Shown here piece by piece: positions 37,007 to 46,974 of a stretch of 64,000 nucleotides of DNA. Numbering within the stretch: position 1 is the first letter of the stretch; every line of letters starts with the position of its first letter. The notes beneath the pieces are model-generated. The model was not told where the DNA came from and ran no database searches. It worked only from the letters and a program-made list of their open reading frames with translations. Position numbers and translations under genes: made by a program. Source of the DNA: Agrobacterium vitis (GTDB lineage Bacteria; Pseudomonadota; Alphaproteobacteria; Rhizobiales; Rhizobiaceae); contig NZ_CP146242.1 of NCBI RefSeq assembly GCF_037039395.1, positions 3,669,001 to 3,733,000 of the forward strand. The letters run 5' to 3'.

Positions 37007-39130
37007 ATGACAGACAAGATCATGGACGATAACAACGACCTTTTCGCTGCCCTGCCGTCGACGCCCCCCAAGGCGGCGAAGACGCAGAAAGGTGCTGCCG
37101 ATGTGACGGCTGCTAGTGCCACGACTGTTACTGCCGCCCAGCCGGAAACCCCGGCCAAGGCAGTGGCTTTCGGCTCAGCTACGCCCGCCTCCACCGGCAA
37201 GCCCGACGATTATGGCGCGTCCTCCATCCGTGTTCTGGAAGGGCTGGAGCCGGTGCGGATGCGTCCCGGCATGTATATCGGCGGCACGGACGAAAAGGCC
37301 CTGCACCATCTCTTTGCCGAGGTGATCGACAATTCGATGGACGAGGCGGTGGCCGGCCATGCCAATTTCATCGATGTCCATCTGGATGCCGAAGGCTTCC
37401 TGACGGTTTCCGACAATGGTCGCGGCATTCCCGTCGAGCTGCATCCGCAGGTGCCGGGCAAATCCACCCTTGAAGTGATCATGACCAAGCTGCATGCGGG
37501 CGGCAAATTCGACGGCAAGGCCTACGAGACCTCCGGTGGCTTGCACGGGGTTGGCGTATCCGTCGTCAATGCGCTGTCCGACCTGCTGGAAGTGGAAGTG
37601 GCCCGCAATCGCAAGCTCTATCGCCAGCGGTTTTCGCGCGGCGTGCCGCTGGGCGGGTTGGAAGAATTGGGCGATGTCCATAACCGGCGTGGTACGCGGG
37701 TGCGCTTTCACCCCGATCCGCAGATCTTCGGTGATCACGCGAAATTCGATCCGGGCCGGATTTTCCGCATGGCGCGCTCCAAGGCCTATCTGTTCGGCGG
37801 CGTGGAAATCCGCTGGTCCTGCGATCCGGCGATCCTGACCACCGGCGGCGACATCCCGGATAAGGCAGTGTTTCACTTCCCCGGCGGGTTGAAGGATTAT
37901 CTGGCCGCGACCCTGGGCAAGGAATTTACCGTCACCCGCGAAATTTTTGCCGGCAAGACCGAAAAGACCGGCGGCCATGGCGCGATGGAATGGGCGATCA
38001 CCTGGTATGGCGGCGATCCGCAGGTTCATTCCTATTGCAACACCATTCCGACCCCAGAAGGCGGCACGCATGAGGCCGGTTTGCGCATTGCGCTGACCAA
38101 GGGCTTGAAGAATTATGCTGAACTGACCCAGAACAAGCGCGCCCAGCAGATCAGCACCGATGACGTGATGATTTCGGCGGTTGGCATGCTGTCGGTTTTC
38201 ATCCGCGAACCGGAATTCGTCGGTCAGACCAAGGACAAGTTGGCGACGGTCGAGGCGCAGCGTCTGGTCGAAAACGCCCTGCGCGATCCTTTCGACCACT
38301 ATCTGGCCGACAACCCGAATGAAGCCGCCAAGCTGCTGGACTGGGTGATCGAGCGGGCCGAGGAACGGCTGCGGCGGCGCAAGGAAAAGGAAGTCAACCG
38401 CAAGACGGCGGTGCGCAAGCTGCGCCTGCCCGGCAAGCTGGCGGATTGCGCCCAGAACACCGCCGAGGGCGCGGAACTGTTCATCGTCGAGGGCGATTCG
38501 GCTGGCGGCTCGGCCAAGCAGGCCCGTAATCGCTCCAACCAGGCCATTCTGCCCTTGCGCGGCAAGATCCTCAATGTCGGCAGCGCCAGCCGTGAAAAGC
38601 TGATGGCCAACCAGCAGATTGCCGACCTGATCCAGGCGCTCGGCTGTGGCACCCGCACCAAATACCGTGATGAAGACCTGCGCTATGAGCGCATCGTCAT
38701 CATGACTGATGCCGATGTGGACGGCGCTCATATCGCTTCACTGCTGATCACCTTTTTCTATCAGGAAATGCCGGAACTGATCCGGGGCAATCACCTCTAT
38801 CTCGCCGTGCCGCCGCTCTACGTGATCCGCCAGGGTGCAAAGACGGTCTATGCCCGCGATGACGCCCACCGTGCCGAACTGATGGAAACCACCTTCAAAG
38901 GCAAGAAAGTCGAAATCGGCCGCTTCAAAGGCCTCGGCGAAATGATGCCAGCCCAGTTGAAGGAAACTACCATGGACCCGGCCAAGCGGATGCTGCTGAA
39001 AGTCGAGATCGACGATGTCGATTTCGAAGGCACCCGTGATGCCGTGGACGCGTTGATGGGTACAAAACCGGAAGCCCGCTTCCGGTTTATTCAGGAACGG
39101 GCAGCCTTTGCGGAAAACCTGGATATTTAG
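37007..39130 (+). CDS. parE: ParE, DNA topoisomerase IV subunit B
   Basis: A 707-residue GHKL ATPase subunit that unlinks daughter chromosomes together with ParC. The ATPase parts are EVIDNSMDEA and DNGRGIPVE, the transducer domain follows, and the TOPRIM part has EGDSAGGSAKQARNR and TDADVDGAHI. The C-terminus (FIQERAAFAENLDI) is that of ParE rather than GyrB, and the long GyrB insert is missing. An extra N-terminal Ala/Thr/Pro-rich stretch of about 65 residues is typical of rhizobial ParE. ATG at 37022 is an alternative start. Confidence 0.95.
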   Translation: MTDKIMDDNNDLFAALPSTPPKAAKTQKGAADVTAASATTVTAAQPETPAKAVAFGSATPASTGKPDDYGASSIRVLEGLEPVRMRPGMYIGGTDEKALHHLFAEVIDNSMDEAVAGHANFIDVHLDAEGFLTVSDNGRGIPVELHPQVPGKSTLEVIMTKLHAGGKFDGKAYETSGGLHGVGVSVVNALSDLLEVEVARNRKLYRQRFSRGVPLGGLEELGDVHNRRGTRVRFHPDPQIFGDHAKFDPGRIFRMARSKAYLFGGVEIRWSCDPAILTTGGDIPDKAVFHFPGGLKDYLAATLGKEFTVTREIFAGKTEKTGGHGAMEWAITWYGGDPQVHSYCNTIPTPEGGTHEAGLRIALTKGLKNYAELTQNKRAQQISTDDVMISAVGMLSVFIREPEFVGQTKDKLATVEAQRLVENALRDPFDHYLADNPNEAAKLLDWVIERAEERLRRRKEKEVNRKTAVRKLRLPGKLADCAQNTAEGAELFIVEGDSAGGSAKQARNRSNQAILPLRGKILNVGSASREKLMANQQIADLIQALGCGTRTKYRDEDLRYERIVIMTDADVDGAHIASLLITFFYQEMPELIRGNHLYLAVPPLYVIRQGAKTVYARDDAHRAELMETTFKGKKVEIGRFKGLGEMMPAQLKETTMDPAKRMLLKVEIDDVDFEGTRDAVDALMGTKPEARFRFIQERAAFAENLDI

Positions 39131-39179
39131 CCCTTCAACGAAGAAGGCCGAAACCAAACAGATTTTGGGCTTGGCCTAT

Positions 39180-39665
39180 TCAAGCTGATGGATTTTCCAG
39201 GCGTTTTTCCATGAACAGGCTGAGCGGATCGGGACGGTAAGAGCCGAATGGCGAAATTTCCTGGAAGCCTGCCTTTCGCTAAAGACCAATCGCTTCAGGC
39301 TGGCTGATGCCCGTCTCAAGGCGCAGCGCTTCAAGGCCAAGCTTTTTTGCCTGGTCTTCCAGCGCCGTCATTAGCTTTTTGCCGAGGGACAGGCCTCTTG
39401 ATTGCGGGTCGACAAACATCCGCTTGATCTCCGCCGTACCATCGCCAGCCTCGACAATTGCGGCGCAACCCACCGCCTGCCCTTGATGGCGCGCCACGAA
39501 AAAATGGACATCAGGCTTTTCCAGCGACGAAACATCCAGAAGATGGTTGCTTTCTGCTGGATAGAGTGCAGCCATATAAGCATCGGAGAGATCCAGCAAC
39601 CGGATCACGTCGGGCTGGCGGGGGGGTTCAATGGTGATTGCCAAATAAGGATTGTTCACGGACAT
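39180..39665 (-). pseudogene. GNAT N-acetyltransferase interrupted by one in-frame amber codon
   Basis: The open frame ends after 128 residues with SQPEAIGL then TAG (39281-39279). Past the stop the same frame continues RKAGFQEISPFGSYRPDPLSLFMEKRLENPSA and ends with TGA at 39180. This is the normal GNAT C-terminus; the family has Tyr (TAC/TAT) at the stop position in GLYRKAGF, so one base change explains it. The acetyl-CoA site GLSLGKKLM is upstream. The truncated protein would lack the last beta strands and is probably inactive. It is convergent with parE. Confidence 0.85.
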
Positions 39666-39799
39666 CTATCGATCCTGAGAGACCAACGACCGGACAAAAC
39701 AGATTATGCATTATAATTTTCTGTTCGAGGGCCGATTGGTCTTGGTTGCGCCAATCTTGTTGCGTTACTGATAACTTTACTGACTGGAAGGACGAGCCG

Positions 39800-40198
39800 A
39801 TGCAAGCCTCACTCGTGATCATGACCATTCTGGGATGCAATGACAGCGTCAGCCAATGCCAGTATATCGCCACTGCGGAGCAGCGCTGGGTTTCGGTGGA
39901 ATTGTGCAATCGCGATACGGAAAATGTGCTGGGGCAATATTCCAATGTGAATTTCCCCAGCGTCGTTGCCTTTTGCCAGCAGCAGACGGTGACATCTCCC
40001 CAGACGACCGTGACAGCGGTCCCCGCAACGCCAACCGATCCGGTGCCGGAAGCTGAAAAGCGGTCTCTGGCGGATCGTGCCATCAAGAGTGTTAAACAGG
40101 TTCTGCCCGGCAAGGAGGATATCAAGATGGTATTCACCACCCCGGTGCATGTGGTCACCGATACCTATGCCTGGGCCGCGAAAAAACTGACCAAATAA
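39800..40198 (+). CDS. Conserved small protein of unknown function
   Basis: A 132-residue protein starting MQASLVIMTILGCNDSVSQCQYI; the ATG at 39800 has GGAAGGA about 8 bases upstream. It has four Cys in the first 70 residues (GC, QC, LC, FC), a Pro/Thr-rich middle and a basic C-terminal helix. The N-terminus is weakly hydrophobic, so it may be exported or membrane-linked. I do not recognise a family. Its stop lies 28 bases from the convergent DUF2336 gene. Confidence 0.6.
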   Translation: MQASLVIMTILGCNDSVSQCQYIATAEQRWVSVELCNRDTENVLGQYSNVNFPSVVAFCQQQTVTSPQTTVTAVPATPTDPVPEAEKRSLADRAIKSVKQVLPGKEDIKMVFTTPVHVVTDTYAWAAKKLTK

Positions 40199-40225
40199 CG
40201 CGGAACGACCACATCCCAGAAGAGA

Positions 40226-41374
40226 TCAGGCAGCGTCGACCACAAGATGTGCGGCATATTGGCGGGCCTGACGGCGCTCGTCCTGGTGAAGCATGATTTC
40301 CACCAGATCCAGCAATTGCCGCGCTGCCTCGCTCGACGCCAGCTTGCTGCCCTTGGCGAGAAGCGGCTGGCAAATGCTGCCGATCTCACCATGGGTCGCC
40401 GTCTGCACGGCATGGCGCCAAAGCAGCACAGCCTCGACGAACAGCGGTGCGATTGTATGGTCAAGACCGGCTGACAGAAGCAGCGCCCGCACAGCATGCA
40501 TACGGCCCGTGGCCAGAATCGAGCGCACCCGGCGCTCATGCAAGCCACTCAGCGATTCGATGGCACTGGCAAAGAAATCCACCTTGCCCCGGCACAGAAG
40601 TTCGATCAGCAAGGCGGGCGTCAATTGGCCATTGATGCGCATCTGCTCGACCAGATCGGGAATTTCATCAAAGCTGACTTCACCGGCAATCACTGCGGCT
40701 GCGCTGACGCCGATTTCGCGGTTCAGCCGTGTGAGCTTGCTTTCCCCAAGGGAAAACCGCAGCAGACCGGAGGACGCAAGCGCCTGACTGGCTTGTGAAA
40801 CCAGCAGGTGCCTTGCCCGGCCCGGCAAGTCCAAGCGCTCCAGCAACACACCCCTCACCGCATCATGCGCACCGTGGCGCTCGGCCAACCGCAGCAGGCT
40901 GAAAGGCGAAATGGCGGCGGTGGGATTATCGAGCAGAACCAGGCATTCCGGCAGGTCGCCAATCTCGCTAAGGGCGGCGGCAACGGCAGAGGAAAGCTGC
41001 GGACGCGCGGCAATGAAGGCCCGTGTCATGCCGCTGCCTCGACCGGCCAGATCGACCAGGTCACGGTCTTGCAGCACGGCCGAGCAGAGAATGACCCGCG
41101 AGGCGATCTCCGGCTGGTCTTCACACAAGGAAATCAGGATGGCGCGCGGCGCCCCAGCCGAACAGGCCAGCGCCTCGGCCAGCGCCAGCCGCACTTTGGG
41201 TGAGGGATCGTCCAGAAGATAGGTCATGGCGACATAGGTGGAGCGCCGGTCGTCTTCGGTCATTGGGGAATGCAGATAGGCTCGGCCCAGCGCATTGGCG
41301 GCCTTCGCCCGGTCGCATGCCTTTGCGGTTTCAGACCAGCGAAAGAAAGCCTTTACAAGCACTGACAACCCCAA
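40226..41374 (-). CDS. DUF2336 protein
   Basis: This 382-residue helical protein matches DUF2336, alphaproteobacterial proteins built of HEAT-like alpha repeats: MTYLLDDPSPKVRLALAEALA, PRAILISLCEDQPEIASRVIL and similar. No catalytic residue or membrane segment is visible. The role is not known; family members are reported mostly in alphaproteobacteria and a protein-scaffold or regulatory function is likely. It is divergent from the CitE-like gene across 62 bases. Confidence 0.78.
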   Translation of the reverse strand: MGLSVLVKAFFRWSETAKACDRAKAANALGRAYLHSPMTEDDRRSTYVAMTYLLDDPSPKVRLALAEALACSAGAPRAILISLCEDQPEIASRVILCSAVLQDRDLVDLAGRGSGMTRAFIAARPQLSSAVAAALSEIGDLPECLVLLDNPTAAISPFSLLRLAERHGAHDAVRGVLLERLDLPGRARHLLVSQASQALASSGLLRFSLGESKLTRLNREIGVSAAAVIAGEVSFDEIPDLVEQMRINGQLTPALLIELLCRGKVDFFASAIESLSGLHERRVRSILATGRMHAVRALLLSAGLDHTIAPLFVEAVLLWRHAVQTATHGEIGSICQPLLAKGSKLASSEAARQLLDLVEIMLHQDERRQARQYAAHLVVDAA

Positions 41375-41436
41375 TCAAAACAAAACCCGACCCATTGCAA
41401 CTATGGTATGCGAGAAAAGTTTAAGATTGGTTCACC

Positions 41437-42159
41437 ATGTCGATTAACCATGAAGATCGGAAGGATCAGCGTTTGCTTTTCTTCAAGGAGAAACCTTGCC
41501 AGGTGCTATTGCTGATCGAGACAGAACAAGGGGCCTCACCCGATGCCCCGGAAGCACTAATTGACACGCTGATTTTTGGCAGCACCGATCCAGCCGCAGT
41601 GTATGCCAGCTGGCGACATCAAAACCCCTCACCCACCCTGCCCGTGCTGTTTACTCTTTCCGCCCGGCTGGACCATGATGACGTCGCCGCTCTTCTCGCC
41701 CGGCTGATGGCGCTGGAGCCGGATGGGTTGATGCTGACGGATGCAGCAACAGCCGCCGATATCCAGCGGCTGGATGCGCTCTTGCGGGTCGAGGAAGCGA
41801 GAGCCGGGCTTGCCGATGGCAGCACTCCCTTCATTGCCCTTCTCGGCGGCAACCCTTCCGGCTTTTTCCAGGCATCCGATATCGCCGCCAGTTCGGCCCG
41901 GCTGATCGGCCTTGGCCTGGACGAAGGAGCGGTCGCCACCGCTATCCAGGCCGAGACGCCGCGCCATGCACAGCCGGTGCTGGAAACCTGCCGCAGCCTT
42001 GTGCAACTGGCCGCCGCCAGCGCCAATCTGCCCGCCTTCGCCCGCCCATGCAGCCCCGAAGATAGTGACGCCGCAGAAGGTCTGGTCAAGCGCGGCTTTA
42101 GCGCGCTGATCGGCGATAGCGGCAAGGCGGTGGCAACGATGCGCGCCGCCTTGCCTTGA
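41437..42159 (+). CDS. Degenerate CitE/HpcH-aldolase-like protein
   Basis: The 240-residue protein follows the C-terminal two-thirds of CitE/HpcH-HpaI lyases: LEPDGLMLTDAATAADIQRLDALLRVEEARAGL resembles their beta-strand region and ASSARLIGLGLDEGAVATAI their active-site loop. The Mg-binding Glu of the ALIETARG motif is replaced (ALLGGNPS), and the N-terminal strand with the conserved Arg and Asp is missing or altered. It therefore probably lacks lyase activity. A role as a binding protein, or a gene in decay without stops, are both open. Confidence 0.55.
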   Translation: MSINHEDRKDQRLLFFKEKPCQVLLLIETEQGASPDAPEALIDTLIFGSTDPAAVYASWRHQNPSPTLPVLFTLSARLDHDDVAALLARLMALEPDGLMLTDAATAADIQRLDALLRVEEARAGLADGSTPFIALLGGNPSGFFQASDIAASSARLIGLGLDEGAVATAIQAETPRHAQPVLETCRSLVQLAAASANLPAFARPCSPEDSDAAEGLVKRGFSALIGDSGKAVATMRAALP

Positions 42160-42162
42160 AAC

Positions 42163-42771
42163 TCAGGCCTTTGAGGGCCGCACCATCTGAAACACTTCGG
42201 TCACCGCCGCATAGTCCAGATACCCTAGCCGTGACAGGGGTTGCACCAGCGTCACATCGAACCGGCCATCGCGCATGGCACTGTCAGCGAGATGAATGCC
42301 GACGACTTCGCCGAACACCACGAAATTCTCGCTGGGTTCGCCTGACAGCGTCTTTGGCGAAATCACCTCGGTAACCTTGCATTCCAGCACGGCATAGGCT
42401 TCGTCCACATAAGGCGCGTCCACCAGCCGGGCCATGACGGGGGTCAGCCCGGCAAGCTCGAATTCGCTCGTGCCATAAGCTGCCGGTGCAGAAGACCGGT
42501 TCATGGCCTCGCCCAGGTCGCTGCTGACGAAGTTGGCGGTGAAGCAGCCGTTTTCCTCTACATTGCGAAGGCTATCCTTGCGGCCGGAGGAGGAAAACAT
42601 CACCATTTTCGGCTTGTCGGAAATGGCGTTGAAAAAGGAGTAGGGCGCCAGGTTGAACGATCCATCCTGGCCTTTAGATCCAATCCAGCCGATAGGACGT
42701 GGCGAGACCACGGCCTTGAACGGGTCGTGCGCCATGCCATGGGCGTTGGTCTTGGTTTCGTAAAACATCAA
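42163..42771 (-). CDS. Flavin reductase-like domain protein
   Basis: A 202-residue protein of the flavin reductase/FMN-binding split-barrel family. Typical parts are [51 protein letters not shown] and the [14 protein letters not shown] region. It binds FMN and probably reduces flavin with NAD(P)H. It overlaps the upstream nitroreductase by 4 bases, so the two flavoproteins are co-translated and may work as a pair; the physiological substrate is unknown. Confidence 0.88.
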   Translation of the reverse strand: MMFYETKTNAHGMAHDPFKAVVSPRPIGWIGSKGQDGSFNLAPYSFFNAISDKPKMVMFSSSGRKDSLRNVEENGCFTANFVSSDLGEAMNRSSAPAAYGTSEFELAGLTPVMARLVDAPYVDEAYAVLECKVTEVISPKTLSGEPSENFVVFGEVVGIHLADSAMRDGRFDVTLVQPLSRLGYLDYAAVTEVFQMVRPSKA

Positions 42772-43352
42772 TCCGTGTCTCCCATCCAGCTGACCACGTC
42801 ATCTATGCTCGGACGCGGGCGCTCGACAATCGGAAATGTCGTGGACCCCATGTGAATAAAGCCCGCTACCTTCTCGCCCGGTTTGATGCCCAGCAAAGGA
42901 AACGCCTTTTCATCGAAGGCAAACCATTCGGACAGCCAATTGGCCACATAGCCATGAGCGTTGGCCGCCATCAGCAGATTGAGGCAAACGGCGCCCGCCG
43001 ACATGACCTGTTCCCATTCCGGCACCTTGGGATGCGGTCCCGCCGTGCTGATCACGCCGATCACCACAGGAGCGCGGGTAAAGCGGGCGCGCTCCACCTT
43101 GATCATTTCGTCGTCCAGCTCCGGCTTTTTTTCCAATGCCATGGCCAACAGCGCCTCGCCGATTTCAACCCGCTTGTCGCCGCGATAGACGATGAAACGC
43201 CAGGGGGCGATCTTGCCGTGGTCGGGCACGCGCACCGAAAGCTTTAGGATAGATTCAAGTTCTAACCTAGAGGGGCCGGGTTCGCACATCTGAAAAGCCG
43301 GAACGGAACGACGGGTGGCCAAATAATCGAGAAGGGTGATATGTTCGTACAT
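42768..43352 (-). CDS. Nitroreductase-family FMN oxidoreductase
   Basis: The 194-residue protein has the nitroreductase fold: RRSVPAFQM at the N-terminus (phosphate-binding Arg), [16 protein letters not shown] and [20 protein letters not shown]. It is close to the short YdjA type. Such enzymes use FMN and NAD(P)H to reduce nitro compounds or quinones; the real substrate is not evident. It is first of a two-gene unit with the flavin reductase. Confidence 0.9.
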   Translation of the reverse strand: MYEHITLLDYLATRRSVPAFQMCEPGPSRLELESILKLSVRVPDHGKIAPWRFIVYRGDKRVEIGEALLAMALEKKPELDDEMIKVERARFTRAPVVIGVISTAGPHPKVPEWEQVMSAGAVCLNLLMAANAHGYVANWLSEWFAFDEKAFPLLGIKPGEKVAGFIHMGSTTFPIVERPRPSIDDVVSWMGDTD

Positions 43353-43574
43353 GTTAACGTATTTTCCTTGAAGATCGGCGGAGCCTTGAAGAAAGTCAGA
43401 TCAGTGGTCGTGAAAGCCCGCCATGCGAAAGCGTCGGAATTCGGAGCCCGAATACTGGAAAACTGGAGTAGAAAATTCAGGAAATTGCAAGCCTTGAATT
43501 TGCCTTGGCGGTCGGATTGTAGTACCAGCCGATCAACACGCCAATCATCGCGGTTGAATCGGTCGGGCATTCAT

Positions 43575-44561
43575 ATGATATCTTTTTCCTGCCGTCTTCC
43601 CCTGATCCTCGCAGCCTCGCTGCTGACGGCAAGCGCCGGACCCGGCATGGCCGAGGATGCGTTCAAATCCTTCAAGCAATTGGATAGCACGGCGAAAATG
43701 CCGAAGCTGAATGCGTTTTCCACGCCGATTGCCCCTGCCCCCCAGTCCCATTCCAAGCTCATCTGGTTTGAAGCAAAGCTCGACAATGACGGCCAGCCCT
43801 TGCAGCAAGGCCTGGAATGGCGGGTCTATAGCCCGATTGCCGGTAGCGACGGCAAATTACCGATGGTCGCCAGCAGCCAGGGCGGCTCGGCGGAATTACA
43901 ATTGGCGCCCGGAGATTATTTCGTCAACGTGTCCTTTGGGCGGGCCGGGGTGACCCGCAAGCTGGATGTTCCCTTAGAAGGCGAGGTTCAAAAGCAGGTC
44001 ATGGTGTTGGATGCTGGCGGCATGGTCTTGAATGCCGTTTCCGGCCCCGATACCCGGATCAAGCCCTCCAAACTGAAATTCAAAATCTACGCAGGCGATG
44101 GTCCCGAGGACAATGATCGCGGCCTGATCATGGACAATATCGAGCCCAATACCCTCGTCAGCCTCAATTCCGGCACCTATCACGTCGTCTCGCAATATGG
44201 CGAAGTCAATGCCTTGGTGCGCGCCGATATCAAGGTCGAAGCAGGCAAGATCACCGAGGCGACGCTCCAGCACCGCGCCGCCCAGATGAATTTCAAGCTG
44301 GTCTCTGAACCGGGTGGCGAAGCGATTGCCGATACCGCCTGGTCGATCCTGACCTCCTCCGGCGATGCCGTGGCGGAAAGCGTCAGCGCCTATCCGGTTC
44401 TGGTTCTGTCTGAGGGCAATTACACCGCAATCGCCCGCAACAAGGACCGGATCTACCAGAAGGAATTTCAGGTCAAAGCCGGGGTAAACGCCGATGTCGA
44501 ATTGCTGCTGAAAGACAGCCAGCAGAATGTTCAGCAACAGGCTGGATACGACACCAACTGA
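43575..44561 (+). CDS. Secreted conserved protein, possible beta-sandwich repeats
   Basis: A 328-residue protein with a signal peptide (RLPLILAASLLTASAGPGMA, about 26 residues). The mature part shows repeated Gly/Tyr-containing units: LAPGDYFVNVSFG, LNSGTYHVVSQYG and LSEGNYTAIARNKD, which look like Ig-like or carboxypeptidase-regulatory-type sandwich repeats. A C-terminal Gln/Asn-rich tail follows. I know of no function. The open frame begins at 43341 but the export signal fixes the start at 43575. It is convergent with nadC, 6 bases apart. Confidence 0.65.
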   Translation: MISFSCRLPLILAASLLTASAGPGMAEDAFKSFKQLDSTAKMPKLNAFSTPIAPAPQSHSKLIWFEAKLDNDGQPLQQGLEWRVYSPIAGSDGKLPMVASSQGGSAELQLAPGDYFVNVSFGRAGVTRKLDVPLEGEVQKQVMVLDAGGMVLNAVSGPDTRIKPSKLKFKIYAGDGPEDNDRGLIMDNIEPNTLVSLNSGTYHVVSQYGEVNALVRADIKVEAGKITEATLQHRAAQMNFKLVSEPGGEAIADTAWSILTSSGDAVAESVSAYPVLVLSEGNYTAIARNKDRIYQKEFQVKAGVNADVELLLKDSQQNVQQQAGYDTN

Positions 44562-44567
44562 GCGTCC

Positions 44568-45425
44568 TCACTCGGCCTCGACAAAATCCAGACCGATATC
44601 CAGCACCGGCGCGCTATGGGTGATCCAGCCGACCGACAAGAGATCGACGCCGCTTTGCGCCACCGCCCTTGCCGTTTGCGGGGTGATGCCACCGGATGCC
44701 TCGGTGATCGCCCGGCCTGCGACGATTTCCACTGCCTCGCGCAGTTGCTCCGGCGTCATATTGTCGAGAAGCACCGCATCCACACCGATCTCCATCGCTT
44801 CGTGTAATTGGTCCAGCGTATCGACCTCCACCTCGATCTTGACCATATGCCCGACGCCCGTCCGCGCCCGCAGGATGGCTTGGGTGACGCTACCGGCAAT
44901 GGCAATGTGATTGTCCTTGATCAGCACGGCATCGTAGAGCGCAAAGCGATGGTTCATACCACCACCCATCCGCACTGCATATTTCTCCAGCGCCCGCAGG
45001 CCCGGCGTGGTTTTGCGCGTGCAAGCCACAGCGGCCTTGGTGCCGGAAACGGCATCGACAATCTGGCGCGTCACCGAGGCAATGCCTGAGAGATGACCGA
45101 GAAAGTTCAGGGCCACCCGCTCGCCGGTCAAAAGACTGCGAGAGGAACCGGAAATCGTTGCCAGAACATCGCCCGCCTTGACCGCCGCCCCATCGCTGAC
45201 ATGGCAGGTCATCACCAGACCGGGATCGACCAGTTCGAAGGCAATGGCACTGGCATCGAGCCCGGCAATCACCCCGTCCCTGCGGCTGGCGATCTGCACC
45301 GTTGAACGGTGGTCTGACGGGATGACCGCCATGGAGGTGATATCACCGGCCAGTCCCAGATCCTCCGAGAGGGCATTGCGCACCAATGGCTCGACGATGA
45401 CACGTGGCAGGGAATGAAGAAACAT
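44568..45425 (-). CDS. nadC: NadC, quinolinate phosphoribosyltransferase
   Basis: The 285-residue enzyme converts quinolinate and PRPP to nicotinate mononucleotide. Motifs: ALSEDLGLAGDITS, ACTRKTTPGLRALEKYAVRMGGGMNHR, IKDNHI, EVEVDTL, LLDNM and EASGGI. It is the last gene of nadA-nadB-nadC, starting 2 bases beyond the nadB stop (start and stop nearly abut). The ATG at 45425 is chosen because it gives MFLHSLPRVIVEPLV and fits the operon; upstream in-frame ATGs lie within nadB. Confidence 0.95.
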   Translation of the reverse strand: MFLHSLPRVIVEPLVRNALSEDLGLAGDITSMAVIPSDHRSTVQIASRRDGVIAGLDASAIAFELVDPGLVMTCHVSDGAAVKAGDVLATISGSSRSLLTGERVALNFLGHLSGIASVTRQIVDAVSGTKAAVACTRKTTPGLRALEKYAVRMGGGMNHRFALYDAVLIKDNHIAIAGSVTQAILRARTGVGHMVKIEVEVDTLDQLHEAMEIGVDAVLLDNMTPEQLREAVEIVAGRAITEASGGITPQTARAVAQSGVDLLSVGWITHSAPVLDIGLDFVEAE

Positions 45426-45426
45426 G

Positions 45427-46974
45427 TCAGGCGCTCCGGGCATAGGGCTGCAAGGCAGGGGAAACGGTGTCGTTTGCAAGGGAAAGGGCGTCATCCAGCG
45501 TCATGCGTTGACGCAGAGGTTCCGGGCAGGATTGGGAAAAATCGGTTCTCGCATGGGCGCCTGCGCAATGGCGTCGCGCATGGGCAAACACTGCAATCAG
45601 CAGCGCCACCACAGCCGGATCGCTGGCTGGACCGCCTGCTTCAACGAGTGGCAGAAGATCTGCCATTGCCGCCTGCAAGCGGGTTTCATCACGTAATACG
45701 CCAAGCTTGGCCGAGACGATCGCCCGGACCGGGGCAATATCGTCGGCTGGCGGCAAGGTTTGCGGCCTGGAAGAAGTAGTCTGCCGGGATGCCACGCCCG
45801 CTACATCCTCTGCGACCCGCATCCCCATCACCGCCGCTTCCAGCAGCGAGTTGCTGGCCAGACGGTTGGCGCCATGCAGCCCGGTGCAGGCCACCTCGCC
45901 TGCCGCCCAGAGACCGGCAACCGAGGTTCTACCGAAACAATCGGTCTCCACACCGCCCATGTGATAATGCGCGGCGGGGCGCACCGGGATTGGCTGCGAC
46001 GACGGATCTATACCAGCCGCCCGGCAAAACGCGTCGATGGCCGGAAACCGGTGGGGGAAATCGGTGCCAAGTGCCTTTCGGGCATCGAGGGCAACCGTGC
46101 CCCCCCTGGCCCGCTCTGCGCTGATCGCCCGCGCCACCACGTCACGAGGTGCAAGTTCGGCTCCAGGGGTAGAGGCCATGAACCGCTCGCCGCGCTCATT
46201 GACCAGCACAGCGCCTTCGCCGCGCACGGCTTCGCTGACCAGCGGCTGCGGATAAAGGGGGACATCCAGCGCCGTCGGGTGAAATTGCACGAATTCCATA
46301 TCCGACAGAACCGCACCAGCAAGGGCGGCGAGCATGATACCCTGCCCGTAATTGCCGGAGGGATTGGTGGTTGCATCATACAGCCCACCGAGGCCGCCGG
46401 TGGCCAGCACCACCCGCGAAGTGGCAATCTGCACCGGTCCTGACGCCGAGGCACAGAGCAATCCGGTGATCCCGTCGTCATCAACCAGCAGGCGGCGCAC
46501 CTGAAGTCCGCTCATCACCGAAATCGATGGCGTGGCCAGCACCGCTGCCGTCAGACTGCGCATGATTTCCGCGCCAGACCCGTCACCCCCGGCATGGACG
46601 ATGCGCCGACGGCCATGGGCGGCTTCCAAACCGAGCGCCAACTCGCCCTCGCCATTCCGGTCGAAACGGACGCCGAACCGTTCGAGCATGGCAATCGCCG
46701 CAGGGGCAGCCGATGTGATCATCTCGACAATATCACGGTCGCAAAGTCCATCGCCTGCCGCAAGCGTATCCGCCGCATGCAGGGCTGCACTATCATCGGC
46801 CCCCATGCTGGCGGCAATGCCGCCTTGCGCCCAGGCGCTGGAGGTTTCCGCACCGAGAGCGGCGCGGGTAACGATAGTGACAGGATGCGGCGCAAGGCAG
46901 AGCGCTGTTACCAGCCCGGCCAAGCCGCTGCCGATCACGACAATCCGATCTTCTGTAGTATCCAGCGCGCTCAT
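45427..46974 (-). CDS. nadB: NadB, L-aspartate oxidase
   Basis: The 515-residue flavoprotein oxidises L-aspartate to iminoaspartate. It has the FAD motif [33 protein letters not shown], the active-site area [10 protein letters not shown] and [10 protein letters not shown], and the FAD-binding C-terminal [16 protein letters not shown]. The ATG at 46974 overlaps the nadA stop by 4 bases. The frame is open about 100 codons upstream within nadA antiphase, which is not coding. Confidence 0.95.
   Translation of the reverse strand: MSALDTTEDRIVVIGSGLAGLVTALCLAPHPVTIVTRAALGAETSSAWAQGGIAASMGADDSAALHAADTLAAGDGLCDRDIVEMITSAAPAAIAMLERFGVRFDRNGEGELALGLEAAHGRRRIVHAGGDGSGAEIMRSLTAAVLATPSISVMSGLQVRRLLVDDDGITGLLCASASGPVQIATSRVVLATGGLGGLYDATTNPSGNYGQGIMLAALAGAVLSDMEFVQFHPTALDVPLYPQPLVSEAVRGEGAVLVNERGERFMASTPGAELAPRDVVARAISAERARGGTVALDARKALGTDFPHRFPAIDAFCRAAGIDPSSQPIPVRPAAHYHMGGVETDCFGRTSVAGLWAAGEVACTGLHGANRLASNSLLEAAVMGMRVAEDVAGVASRQTTSSRPQTLPPADDIAPVRAIVSAKLGVLRDETRLQAAMADLLPLVEAGGPASDPAVVALLIAVFAHARRHCAGAHARTDFSQSCPEPLRQRMTLDDALSLANDTVSPALQPYARSA

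Noticed and set aside
37175..38731. 518-codon minus-strand frame over parE
   Set aside because: Shadow of parE with no family match.
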